From the NCBI GenBank assembly GCA_903889245.1, contig CAISWQ010000102.1, forward strand, positions 101,978-165,977: a DNA stretch of 64,000 nucleotides, written 5' to 3'. Origin of the DNA: an uncultured Lentisphaerota bacterium. GTDB lineage: Bacteria; Verrucomicrobiota; Kiritimatiellia; CAIQIC01. A program made the translations under genes and the position numbers. The notes under the pieces were generated by a model. That model did not search any database and was not told the DNA's origin. It worked only from the letters and a program-made list of their open reading frames with translations. Positions 18,154 to 25,904 of this stretch are shown piece by piece; the stretch's first letter is position 1, and the number at the start of each line of letters is the position of its first letter.

Positions 18154-18531
18154 ATGTTATCTGACGCCACATGGCAGTCCTTGCAGAAGCGGCTGGGTCG
18201 TTCCAGTTTCCGCGCCAAGTTCCGGCTCTCGGAGAAGGAACTCGCCTACGCCCGCGACCGCGGCCTCGAAGTCCTCGAAACCCACGCCCGCGATTTCGTC
18301 ACCCGCCGCGTCGCGCCGCGCGATCCGCCCAACGATGGCAAGCAGACGCCGATGACCGGCCACCCGGTCTTCGTCGCGCAGCACGCCACCGCGACCTGCT
18401 GCCGCGGCTGCCTCGCCAAGTGGCACAAGATTCCCGAAGGCCGGAAACTCACCAACCCGCAGATCAATTACGTCACCGACGTGCTCATCCGCTGGCTCGG
18501 CGATCAGCTCGCCGCGCACGCCCCCCAATGA
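18154..18531 (+). CDS. DUF4186 family protein
   Basis: The 125-residue protein matches DUF4186: RFRLSEKELAYARDRG near the N-terminus and the signature MTGHPVFVAQHATATCCRG with a CCRGC cysteine cluster, then KWHKIPEG. Its function is not known; the cysteine and histidine cluster suggests metal binding. Its stop overlaps the start of the GH42-like gene by 4 bases (ATGA), which implies translational coupling. Confidence 0.85.
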   Translation: MLSDATWQSLQKRLGRSSFRAKFRLSEKELAYARDRGLEVLETHARDFVTRRVAPRDPPNDGKQTPMTGHPVFVAQHATATCCRGCLAKWHKIPEGRKLTNPQINYVTDVLIRWLGDQLAAHAPQ

Positions 18532-21110
18532 CAGCCCGCTGCCTGTTCGCGCTGTTCGCTTTTCTTGCCCCCGCGCTGGCGCTCGAAGTCCGCGTGGATG
18601 CCACCGGCGGCGCGCCGCGCCTTTGTGTGGATGGCCAGCCGGTCCGCGCGCGGATGTTCTATGGCGCTCCCGGCAGCGGCCCGCTCACGGTCGGCCCCAC
18701 CGCCGGCGAGGCCGCGTTCGAGTTCACCGCCGCCGAGGACGAGCCCGGCCACGGCACGCTTCATTTCCGGTTCAGCGAGCAACCTGGTGAAGTTGCTCTC
18801 TCCGATCTGCACGTTGTGGACCTCGGCACCGGCCGTGAGGTGCTCGGTGGCGATGGTTTCCAGGGCTTGGAAAAAGGACTCGCCGGTTTTTCCAAGGCTT
18901 GGAACGTCTGGCCGCCCGGCGCACAAAATACCGTCGGCACGCTCGCCGCCGCGCCGGGTGCGGGCCGCGGCGGTCGGCCCGCGTTGCGCGTCACGTTGCG
19001 CACGCCAGCGGCGGGCAGGTGGCCGGACTTCCATATTTATCATCAGCCCAATCTCACGCTGGAAAAAAGTCACCGCTACCGCGTCAGTTTCTGGTGCCGC
19101 GCCTCGGCACCGCGCGAACTGCGTGTGGCGCTTTACCGGCCGGGACAGCATTACACGTTGCTCGGCGCGCCGGACAACGGCTTCGCGGCGCAGATCAGGA
19201 TGGCCGTCGCCGCGGGCGCGCGCTTCATCACTTTTCCGATCAACCTGCCGTGGCCCAAGCCCGGCGAAGCACCCGACTGGCGCGCGGTGGACGAGGGCTG
19301 CCAGCGCGTCTGCGACGTGGATACCGGCGCGCTGCTGCTGCCGCGCATCGGCATGGACGCACCCGCATGGTGGCTCGATGCGCATCCCGACTGTGCAATG
19401 GTCTGGGACAAGCTGCCGGCAAAGGCACACCGCTACGCCGTCGTCTATACTCCTGAATATCGGGACGAGGCGACGCGGAATCTCGCCGCGCTCGTCGCGC
19501 ACCTCGAGGAGAAATTCGGCGCGCGCCTCGCCGGCTATCACCCGTGCGGCCAGAACACCGGCGAATGGTTCTATCCCGAAACGTGGGACCGCGCGATCAG
19601 CGGCTACGCCCCCGCCGATGCTGCGGCATGGCGCGCGTGGCTGCTCATGCGCTATCGCGACGACACCAAGCTGCGCGCGGCGTGGAACGAGCCCTTGGCC
19701 GCGCTGGCGAAGGTTGACGTGCCACCGCCAGTGGAACGGCTCGCCGCGCCGCATGGCTTGCTGCGCGATCCGCTGACCGAGCGGCGGCTGCTCGACTGGG
19801 CCGACTTCCGGCAGGAGGAGATGGCGGAGACGGTCTGCCAGTTTGCGCACGCCGTCCGTACCGCGAGTGCCGGCCGCAAGCTGGTCTGCTTTTTCTACGG
19901 CTACGTCTTCGAGTTTGGACCGATCTTCGAGGGACCGGCCAAGGCGGGCCACTACGCGCTGCGCCGCCTGCTCGACTGTCCCGACGTGGACGTGCTCTGC
20001 TCGCCGATCTCCTATTTCGACCGCGGACTCGGCCAGGGCGCGCCAGCGATGACCGCCGCCGAGAGCGTCGCGCTTGCGAAAAAAATGTGGCTCTTTGAAG
20101 ACGACACGCACACCCACCTTGCCACCGGCGAGCCGCCCGGTGCACGCGACCACGTGGACACGCGCGAGAAGTCCGTCGCCGAGCTGCGCCGCAACACGGC
20201 GCAGTGCGCGCTGCGTAACTTCGCCACGTGGTGGATGGACCTCGGCGCGACCGGCTGGTTCAACGATCAGGGTTTGTGGGACGAGATGCGTCGCCTCGAC
20301 GCGCTCGACTCCGTGCTGCTCAAGCAGCCGCGTGCCTTCCGCCCGGAGATCGCCGCCGTGATTGATGAACTCGCCGTGCGCGAAATCGCCGCCGGCGGTG
20401 AGGCGTTGGCCCGGCCCGGCCTCTACGAAATCCGCCGCCCGCTCGCGAGATGCGGCGCGCCATGCGGTTACTATTTGCAAGACGACGTCGCCGCCGGCCG
20501 CGTCGGCGCGAAGCTGTTCGTCTTTCTGACGCCGTGGCGAGCCGACGCCGCGCAGGTCGAAAAAATCCGGCGTGCGACGCGCAGCGCGTTGCGCATTTGG
20601 TGCTATGAGCCCACGCCCGGTCTGACGGATTTCACCTTCAAGGCGCTGACCAACGTCATCGCACTCGCGACGCCGACCGCGGTGGGCCGTCAGCTTGGGC
20701 TCACGACGGAGTTGGGCGCGAAGGCGCCGATCAAACCTCTGTATGCCGTGAGCGATGCGCAGCCGGAGGAAGTTCTCGCGACCTATCCCGATGGCTCCGC
20801 CGCCATTGTTTTGCGCCGCGCTGGCAACGGCGGCGATTTGTTCTGCGGCGTGCCGGGCCTGACGAGCGAACTCGTGCGGCTCGCGGCGCGCACAGCCGGT
20901 GTCCATCTTTTCACGCAGCGCGACTGCAACCTCCATGCGAACGGCCCCTTCATCTCGCTCCACGCCGCGGAAGACGGCCAGCTGGAAATCAACACCGGCC
21001 GCGCCGGCCCCGTCCGCGACCTGTTGACCGGCGAAAAACTCGACGATGGTGAAAAAGTTTTCTGGGACGCGAAGCTGGGAGAATCGAAGGTTCTGCGGGT
21101 TGGCGAATAG
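18528..21110 (+). CDS. Secreted GH42-like beta-galactosidase-type glycoside hydrolase
   Basis: The 860-residue protein has a signal peptide (TARCLFALFAFLAPALA), an N-terminal beta-sandwich likely to bind carbohydrate (about 18-225), then a TIM barrel. The barrel includes FITFPINLPWPKPGE and GYHPCGQNTGEWFYPE, where E346 is a plausible acid/base as in GH42-like clan A enzymes. A later IEEF-like position is not certain. The coding sequence contains two in-frame copies of the intergenic palindrome at codons about 110-126. The start overlaps the DUF4186 stop. The GH family is assigned by resemblance only. Confidence 0.72.
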   Translation: MTARCLFALFAFLAPALALEVRVDATGGAPRLCVDGQPVRARMFYGAPGSGPLTVGPTAGEAAFEFTAAEDEPGHGTLHFRFSEQPGEVALSDLHVVDLGTGREVLGGDGFQGLEKGLAGFSKAWNVWPPGAQNTVGTLAAAPGAGRGGRPALRVTLRTPAAGRWPDFHIYHQPNLTLEKSHRYRVSFWCRASAPRELRVALYRPGQHYTLLGAPDNGFAAQIRMAVAAGARFITFPINLPWPKPGEAPDWRAVDEGCQRVCDVDTGALLLPRIGMDAPAWWLDAHPDCAMVWDKLPAKAHRYAVVYTPEYRDEATRNLAALVAHLEEKFGARLAGYHPCGQNTGEWFYPETWDRAISGYAPADAAAWRAWLLMRYRDDTKLRAAWNEPLAALAKVDVPPPVERLAAPHGLLRDPLTERRLLDWADFRQEEMAETVCQFAHAVRTASAGRKLVCFFYGYVFEFGPIFEGPAKAGHYALRRLLDCPDVDVLCSPISYFDRGLGQGAPAMTAAESVALAKKMWLFEDDTHTHLATGEPPGARDHVDTREKSVAELRRNTAQCALRNFATWWMDLGATGWFNDQGLWDEMRRLDALDSVLLKQPRAFRPEIAAVIDELAVREIAAGGEALARPGLYEIRRPLARCGAPCGYYLQDDVAAGRVGAKLFVFLTPWRADAAQVEKIRRATRSALRIWCYEPTPGLTDFTFKALTNVIALATPTAVGRQLGLTTELGAKAPIKPLYAVSDAQPEEVLATYPDGSAAIVLRRAGNGGDLFCGVPGLTSELVRLAARTAGVHLFTQRDCNLHANGPFISLHAAEDGQLEINTGRAGPVRDLLTGEKLDDGEKVFWDAKLGESKVLRVGE
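18858..18904. repeat. Palindrome pair inside a coding sequence
   Basis: TTCCAGGGCTTGGAA and TTCCAAGGCTTGGAA have centres at 18865 and 18897, 32 bp apart. They sit in frame within the GH42-like gene and are translated as GFQGLEKG and GFSKAWN. This is the only array found inside a gene. Confidence 0.92.
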
Positions 21111-21155
21111 ACAACTTCGACTGCCGCCGGCGTCCCCCATGCGGATAGAAAGAGC

Positions 21156-22502
21156 ATGAAGCCTCTGATTATTTTGTTGGTGGGATGGCTGCTGTTGCCA
21201 GCGCGTGCGGCGGAGGCGCCGAACGCGGCGGAGGTCTATCGCCGCGCGTTCGAGGCGCTGCCGAAGCTGACCGAGGCGGAGGGCCAACTGCTGCGCGGCG
21301 CGGCGGCGGAGGTGAACGCGGCGCAGTTGAGCCAGAAGCTCGCTCCAGCGCTGGCGCTCTACCGTCAGGCCGCGCGCATGGAAAACTGCGACTGGGGGTT
21401 CGACTTTGAGAAGACCGGCTTCGGCACGTTGCTGCCGCATCTCTCGCCGCTGATGCAGCTTTCGCGGGCGGCCAAGTGGGAGGCCGACCGCGCCAGGCCG
21501 TCTGACCCGGCCGCGTTCGCGGCGTGGCACGATGACCTCCTGCGGTCCTCGGTCCATGCCGGCCAGGGTGAGGCCCTGATCTGTGGCCTGGTGGCGGCCA
21601 ACATGCGCCAACGCTCGCTCGATGCCATCTGCACCAATCTCACCACGCTGCCGCCGGAGATGCTCGCCAAGCTGGGCCGGCAGTTCGAAAACATCCAACC
21701 GCTGCCTTCGTTCCAGAAGATGATGCTGGCGGAAAAGGCTTTCGGTATTGATTGGTTCATGCGCCGCCTCTTTGAGTTGCAGCGCGAGCAGCAGGCCGCC
21801 AGCGCCGCCACTAACTTTGCTGCGACGCTACGCTTGAGCGCGGTGGTCGGCGGCGGGCCGCTCGGCTTGAAGATCGGACTCGAGGAGGTGGGCGGCGACA
21901 ACTTCTGGCTCGGCCTCGGCCAGCGCAAGCACGGCATCGAACTGGTCTCCGCCGATATCCGCAAGGGCCAGGCGGTTCTGCTCAAGGGTAATCAAGCGGC
22001 GCTGGTTCTGTTGCAGGAAAAACGCATCGAGCCGATCAGCCTCAAATTTATCGGGGAGGCCATGCGCAAGCTGCTGGGCGAAGAGTTACCCAAAGACCTG
22101 TTCGCCGGTATCGGCAGCAACTCAACGGAAATTGTGCGGCAGATGCTGGAAACTTCCGACATCATGGGCGCCCTCGCCGCCAGCGCCGATGCGCCGGTCA
22201 AGGATCCCGAGGCGTGGGGCAAACAAATCGAAGCGGCCACGACCAACAATGCCTTCGCCCGCCAGTTGCTGCCCGCCGTGGGCAACGCGCGCTCACGGAT
22301 GGATGCGCTGCGCGCGCAGGAGGCGATGCTGCGCGTGGCGCTGGACGTGGCGCGCGAAGGGCCGGCCGCCGCCGCGCGCAGCCGCGACCCATGGAACAAC
22401 GGCGCGCCGTTCGCCTGCCGCGAGACGCCCACGGGCTACGAGCTCGTCTCGCAACTCACACGCAAAGGCGAAAACGTCACGCTCCGCATCCCGCGGCGCT
22501 GA
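21156..22502 (+). CDS. Secreted protein of unknown family, tandem paralog A
   Basis: The 448-residue product has a signal peptide (KPLIILLVGWLLLPARA) and then APNAAEVYRRAFEALPKLTEA. It is predicted mostly helical, with a conserved core DNFWLGLGQRKHGIELVSAD and a C-terminal segment AARSRDPWNNGAPFACRET. I do not recognise the family. The next gene encodes a paralog, about half identical by eye over its full length. The repeated helical N-terminus recalls scaffold or substrate-capture proteins, but no function is evident. The start ATG follows a purine-rich gaaagagc. Confidence 0.75.
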   Translation: MKPLIILLVGWLLLPARAAEAPNAAEVYRRAFEALPKLTEAEGQLLRGAAAEVNAAQLSQKLAPALALYRQAARMENCDWGFDFEKTGFGTLLPHLSPLMQLSRAAKWEADRARPSDPAAFAAWHDDLLRSSVHAGQGEALICGLVAANMRQRSLDAICTNLTTLPPEMLAKLGRQFENIQPLPSFQKMMLAEKAFGIDWFMRRLFELQREQQAASAATNFAATLRLSAVVGGGPLGLKIGLEEVGGDNFWLGLGQRKHGIELVSADIRKGQAVLLKGNQAALVLLQEKRIEPISLKFIGEAMRKLLGEELPKDLFAGIGSNSTEIVRQMLETSDIMGALAASADAPVKDPEAWGKQIEAATTNNAFARQLLPAVGNARSRMDALRAQEAMLRVALDVAREGPAAAARSRDPWNNGAPFACRETPTGYELVSQLTRKGENVTLRIPRR

Positions 22503-22504
22503 AC

Positions 22505-22581
22505 CTCCAGGGCTTGGAAAATCTTCCGGCGATTTTTCCAAGGCTTGGAAAAAGCTGGCTAAAATTTTCCAAGCCTTGGAA
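22505..22581. repeat. Palindrome array, 3 units
   Basis: Centres at 22512, 22543 and 22574, spaced 31 and 31 bp. The second and third units are perfect and have opposite central bases (TTCCAAGGCTTGGAA and TTCCAAGCCTTGGAA). The array separates the two tandem paralogs. Confidence 0.94.
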
Positions 22582-22590
22582 ACTATCGCC

Positions 22591-23949
22591 ATGAAATGCG
22601 TGCACATTCTGCTCGTCGTGCTGCTGCTCGCAACCGCGGGCCGCGCCGGCGCGGCGCCGAACGCGGCGGAGGTCTATCGTCGCGCGTTCGCCGCGCTGCC
22701 GAAACTTTCTGCCGCCGACCAGAAATTGCTACAGGACCAGCCCACCGGCCCGGAAGCCGCCGCGCTGAGCAGGAGGCTCGCGCCGGCGCTGGCGCTCTAC
22801 CGCCAAGCCGCGAACCTGCCGAAATGCGACTGGGGCATCGATCTCAACAAGCAGGACATCAGTTTTAAGTCGCTCCTGCCGCACATGGGCCCGATGGACC
22901 AGCTCTCGAAGGTCGCGGCGTGGGAGGCCGAGCGCGTCAAGAAAAACGACCCGGCGGCGTTCGTCGCGCTGCACGAGGACACCATCCGTTCGGCGGCGCA
23001 CGCGGGCGAGGGCTGGCCGCTGATCTCCGGCCTGTTCGATGCGGCGATCCGGCAGCGTTCGCTGGAGGCGCTCGCCGGCAATCTCGGCGCGCTCTCGCCG
23101 GACCAGCTCGCGCAGCTTGGCGCACGTCTCGCCGCGCTGCCGCCGGGCGTGGACTTCCAGAGGGCGATGCTCGCGGAGAAATCCTTCGGGATCGACTGGT
23201 TCATGAACCATGTGGTCGCGGTCAGCCGCGACGCGCAGACGGGCGCAGCGGCGACCAACTTCGCGCTCAATCTGCGGATGAGCGCGATGGCGTCAGGCGG
23301 GCCGGTCGGCTTGAAGATCGGGCTGGAGGAAAGGAACGGTGACAATTTCTGGCTCGGTCTCGGCCAGCGCAAGCACGGGATCGAGCTGGTTTCCGCCGAT
23401 CTCCGGCGCGGCGAGGCGATCCTGCTCAAGGATGGCCAGGCCGCGCTGGTCCTGCTGCAGGAGCGGCGGATCGAGCCGATCAACATCAAGCTCATGAACA
23501 ACGAGCTGCTCCGGCTGCTCGGCGAGCGGGACGCGCAGCGCGTCGCCGCCGTCGTCGGCACCAACTCCACGCGGCTGGTCCACGAGATGATGGAGGCCTC
23601 CGAACTGCTCGGCGCGCTGGCGGCCACCGGCGCGACGCCGGTCAAGAACCTCGACGCGTGGGGCAAGGCCGTCACCGCGCAGGTGACCAACCAGAACGCG
23701 ATCGCCGGGCTCTACTTCCCCATTCTGCCGGGGACACGCGGCACGATGGACTCCGCGCGTGCACAGGAACAGATGCTGCATGTGGCACTCGACGTGATGC
23801 GCGCCGGTCCCGCCGCCGCCGCCCGCAGCCGCGACCCGTGGGGCGAGGGCGCGCCCTTCGCCTGCCGCGAAACCGCCGACGGCTTTGAACTCGTCTCCCA
23901 ACTTCAACGCGACGGCAAACCCGTCACCCTGCGTATTCCACGGAAATGA
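22591..23949 (+). CDS. Secreted protein of unknown family, tandem paralog B
   Basis: The 452-residue product repeats the architecture of the preceding gene: signal peptide (ending AGRAGA), PNAAEVYRRAFAALPKL, CDWGIDLNKQDI, FGIDWFMNHV, the strongly conserved DNFWLGLGQRKHGIELVSAD, and a C-terminal SRDPWGEGAPFACRET. It ends in VTLRIPRK, as paralog A ends in VTLRIPRR. The two are clearly a tandem duplication that has since diverged. ATG 22591 lies 9 bases after the last palindrome. The role is unknown; both are probably extracytoplasmic. Confidence 0.75.
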   Translation: MKCVHILLVVLLLATAGRAGAAPNAAEVYRRAFAALPKLSAADQKLLQDQPTGPEAAALSRRLAPALALYRQAANLPKCDWGIDLNKQDISFKSLLPHMGPMDQLSKVAAWEAERVKKNDPAAFVALHEDTIRSAAHAGEGWPLISGLFDAAIRQRSLEALAGNLGALSPDQLAQLGARLAALPPGVDFQRAMLAEKSFGIDWFMNHVVAVSRDAQTGAAATNFALNLRMSAMASGGPVGLKIGLEERNGDNFWLGLGQRKHGIELVSADLRRGEAILLKDGQAALVLLQERRIEPINIKLMNNELLRLLGERDAQRVAAVVGTNSTRLVHEMMEASELLGALAATGATPVKNLDAWGKAVTAQVTNQNAIAGLYFPILPGTRGTMDSARAQEQMLHVALDVMRAGPAAAARSRDPWGEGAPFACRETADGFELVSQLQRDGKPVTLRIPRK

Positions 23950-23952
23950 TTT

Positions 23953-24000
23953 TTCCCAAGGTCTGGAAACAGCGCTGGTTTTGTTTTCCAATGTCTGGAA
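23953..24000. repeat. Palindrome array, 2 units sharing a local variant
   Basis: TTCCCAAGGTCTGGAA and TTCCAATGTCTGGAA have centres at about 23961 and 23993, 32 bp apart. Both carry the unusual right half GTCTGGAA, unlike most other loci. Confidence 0.85.
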
Positions 24001-24049
24001 CTTTTCTGCGGCTCGCTTTTGGCGCGGTCGCTTTGTATCGTCACCGGCC

Positions 24050-25726
24050 ATGAAAATCCGATCAGGGCTGATGGTGTTGCTGGCGCTTGGGACGGCGCAG
24101 GCGCAGTTCCCCCTGTACTTCGGCAGCGGCGAGAAGGACTTCGCGCGCTATGCCGACTACGGCATCGGCGTGGTCGTGGCCGGCGACCTCAATCTGCTGG
24201 CGACCTATGATGCGGTCGCGCCCGGGCTGCTGCCAAAAGGTTCCGAGGTCCGCAAGGACGTGGAGCGCGCGCGCCGCTCGATGCAGGGCACCTGCGCGCA
24301 GGCGGCGGCGCAGAAGCTGGCAATCTGCTTTTCCACCGACGAGGCGAAGTTCCCCGTGCCGGTCTGGGAGCACCTGCTCAAGGCCGCGCCGGAGCACGGC
24401 AGCAAGAACCGGATCGACCTGGCGAGCGAGGAATTCTGGAAGTTCTACCGCGCGAAATACCGCGAGGTCCTCAAGGCGTTCCCGGACGTGAAGTATGTGA
24501 TGGTGCGCACCGGCGAGAACTACGCGAACCACAAGAAGACGTTCGCCGGCCAGACCATCCGCGGGAGGAAGATCGACGCCGCCTACATCGCGCACATGCA
24601 GCGGCTGATCAACGAGACGCGCAAGCTCGTCGTGGACGAGGCCGGGCGCACGCTGGTCTGGCGCACGTGGGATTTAGGCAACGACGGCTTCCACGCCAAC
24701 ACGAACATCTATGACCGCATCTTCGCGGGCGTGCAGGAGCGCAAGGGCCTGCTCGTCGCGGTCAAGCACACGCAGACGGATTACTGGCAGTACAACGACT
24801 TCAATCCCTGCATCGGGCGCGGCGGTGTGACGCAGCTCATCGAGTTCCAGTGCGCGCGTGAGTACGAGGGCAAGGGTGCCTATCCGAATTATCCTGGCGA
24901 GCGCTTTGCCGCCGACCTCCAGCGCTCGCGCGGACTGGGCGCGCAGGGCGTCTGGAGCTGGAACTTCGGCGGCGGCTGGGGCGGGCCGTTCCTCAAGAAC
25001 GACCTGTGGGTGCGGCTGAACATCTTCGCGCTCGCGCGGCTGGCGCACGATCCCAAGCTCACGGCGGACGCCGCCGCGCTCGAGTGGGCGGCGCAGCAGT
25101 TCGGCACGGAAGCCGCGCCGGCCGTGGTGCGCGCCGTGCGGCCTTCGCACGAGTGCGTGCGCAAGGCGCTCTATGTGGCGCCCTACGGCCGGCTGCATCC
25201 CGGCTGGCTGCCGAGCCGCAACCTGACGCGCGACGACATCATCCGCGGCGAGAAGGGCTCGCACAGCGAGGGCGCCATCAACCTGATCTACGCGGAGATC
25301 AAAACCCAGCTCGACGAGGCGCTGGCCGAAAAACTCGAGGCCGTCCGGCTCGCGCAGCAGATGCGCAAGGATTTCGAGGGCGCGGAGGCGGCGATTGTCG
25401 CCGCGCGCGGGCGGCCGGCCTATGACGAGGCGCACACCGGCTTCGTCTACCTCGAAAAGCTGGCCACGGTGATGTGCCACTACGTGCGCGGCATGTTCCT
25501 GTTCTACCGCTGGCAGGACACCAAGACTGCCGCGGACGCACAACTGGCGCGGGTCGAGCTGACCGCGTGGCAGCGGGCGTGGAGCGACTATCGCGCGGAA
25601 ATTCCGAAACTGCCCGGCGCGGCCTCGCCCTACCGCTCGCTGAACTGGCAGGAAGAAAACACCGCCGATGGCGCGATGGCCGACATCTGCGAAAAGGCGC
25701 TGGCCACACTGCAGAAGACGCGGTGA
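24050..25726 (+). CDS. Secreted TIM-barrel carbohydrate-active protein, family uncertain
   Basis: The 558-residue product has a signal peptide (KIRSGLMVLLALGTAQA) and a barrel-like body with motifs typical of retained sugar-cleft residues: VRTGENYANH, LVWRTWDLGNDGF, KHTQTDYWQYNDFNPCIG, IEFQCAREYEG, and GVWSWNFGGGWGGP. The C-terminal third is helical. The layout recalls GH67 or other alpha-glucuronidase-like hydrolases, but I cannot place it with confidence. ATG 24050 excludes an upstream frame that reads the palindromes. It sits in the middle of a run of glycan-degradation genes. Confidence 0.65.
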   Translation: MKIRSGLMVLLALGTAQAQFPLYFGSGEKDFARYADYGIGVVVAGDLNLLATYDAVAPGLLPKGSEVRKDVERARRSMQGTCAQAAAQKLAICFSTDEAKFPVPVWEHLLKAAPEHGSKNRIDLASEEFWKFYRAKYREVLKAFPDVKYVMVRTGENYANHKKTFAGQTIRGRKIDAAYIAHMQRLINETRKLVVDEAGRTLVWRTWDLGNDGFHANTNIYDRIFAGVQERKGLLVAVKHTQTDYWQYNDFNPCIGRGGVTQLIEFQCAREYEGKGAYPNYPGERFAADLQRSRGLGAQGVWSWNFGGGWGGPFLKNDLWVRLNIFALARLAHDPKLTADAAALEWAAQQFGTEAAPAVVRAVRPSHECVRKALYVAPYGRLHPGWLPSRNLTRDDIIRGEKGSHSEGAINLIYAEIKTQLDEALAEKLEAVRLAQQMRKDFEGAEAAIVAARGRPAYDEAHTGFVYLEKLATVMCHYVRGMFLFYRWQDTKTAADAQLARVELTAWQRAWSDYRAEIPKLPGAASPYRSLNWQEENTADGAMADICEKALATLQKTR

Positions 25727-25760
25727 GTATTTCAGTGCATACAATCAGACCGGCGCCTCC

Positions 25761-25835
25761 TGTGGGCGGGAGCTCCAGCTCCCGCGTGCATCAGCTTGTG
25801 GTTGGGAATCGCGGGAGCTGGAGCTCCCGCCCACC
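25761..25835. repeat. REPIN-like double hairpin, GGGAGCT family, copy 1
   Basis: Two hairpins in inverted orientation: GCGGGAGCT-cc-AGCTCCCGC at about 25766-25785 and GCGGGAGCT-gg-AGCTCCCGC at about 25811-25830. They are bounded by GTGGGC and its complement GCCCAC. A related element is at 52869-52946. Confidence 0.85.
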
Positions 25836-25904
25836 AGAGTGGATCGCCCTTCGCGGGAGGGCGGATGGCTTCGAGTGTCACCAACACAAAAAGTGAAACA
25901 GCCC

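Noticed and set aside
18504..21698. Very long antisense reading frame opposite the GH42-like gene
   Set aside because: High-GC codon use keeps the antisense frame open. It has no family motifs or ribosome binding site, while the plus strand has a signal peptide and conserved motifs.
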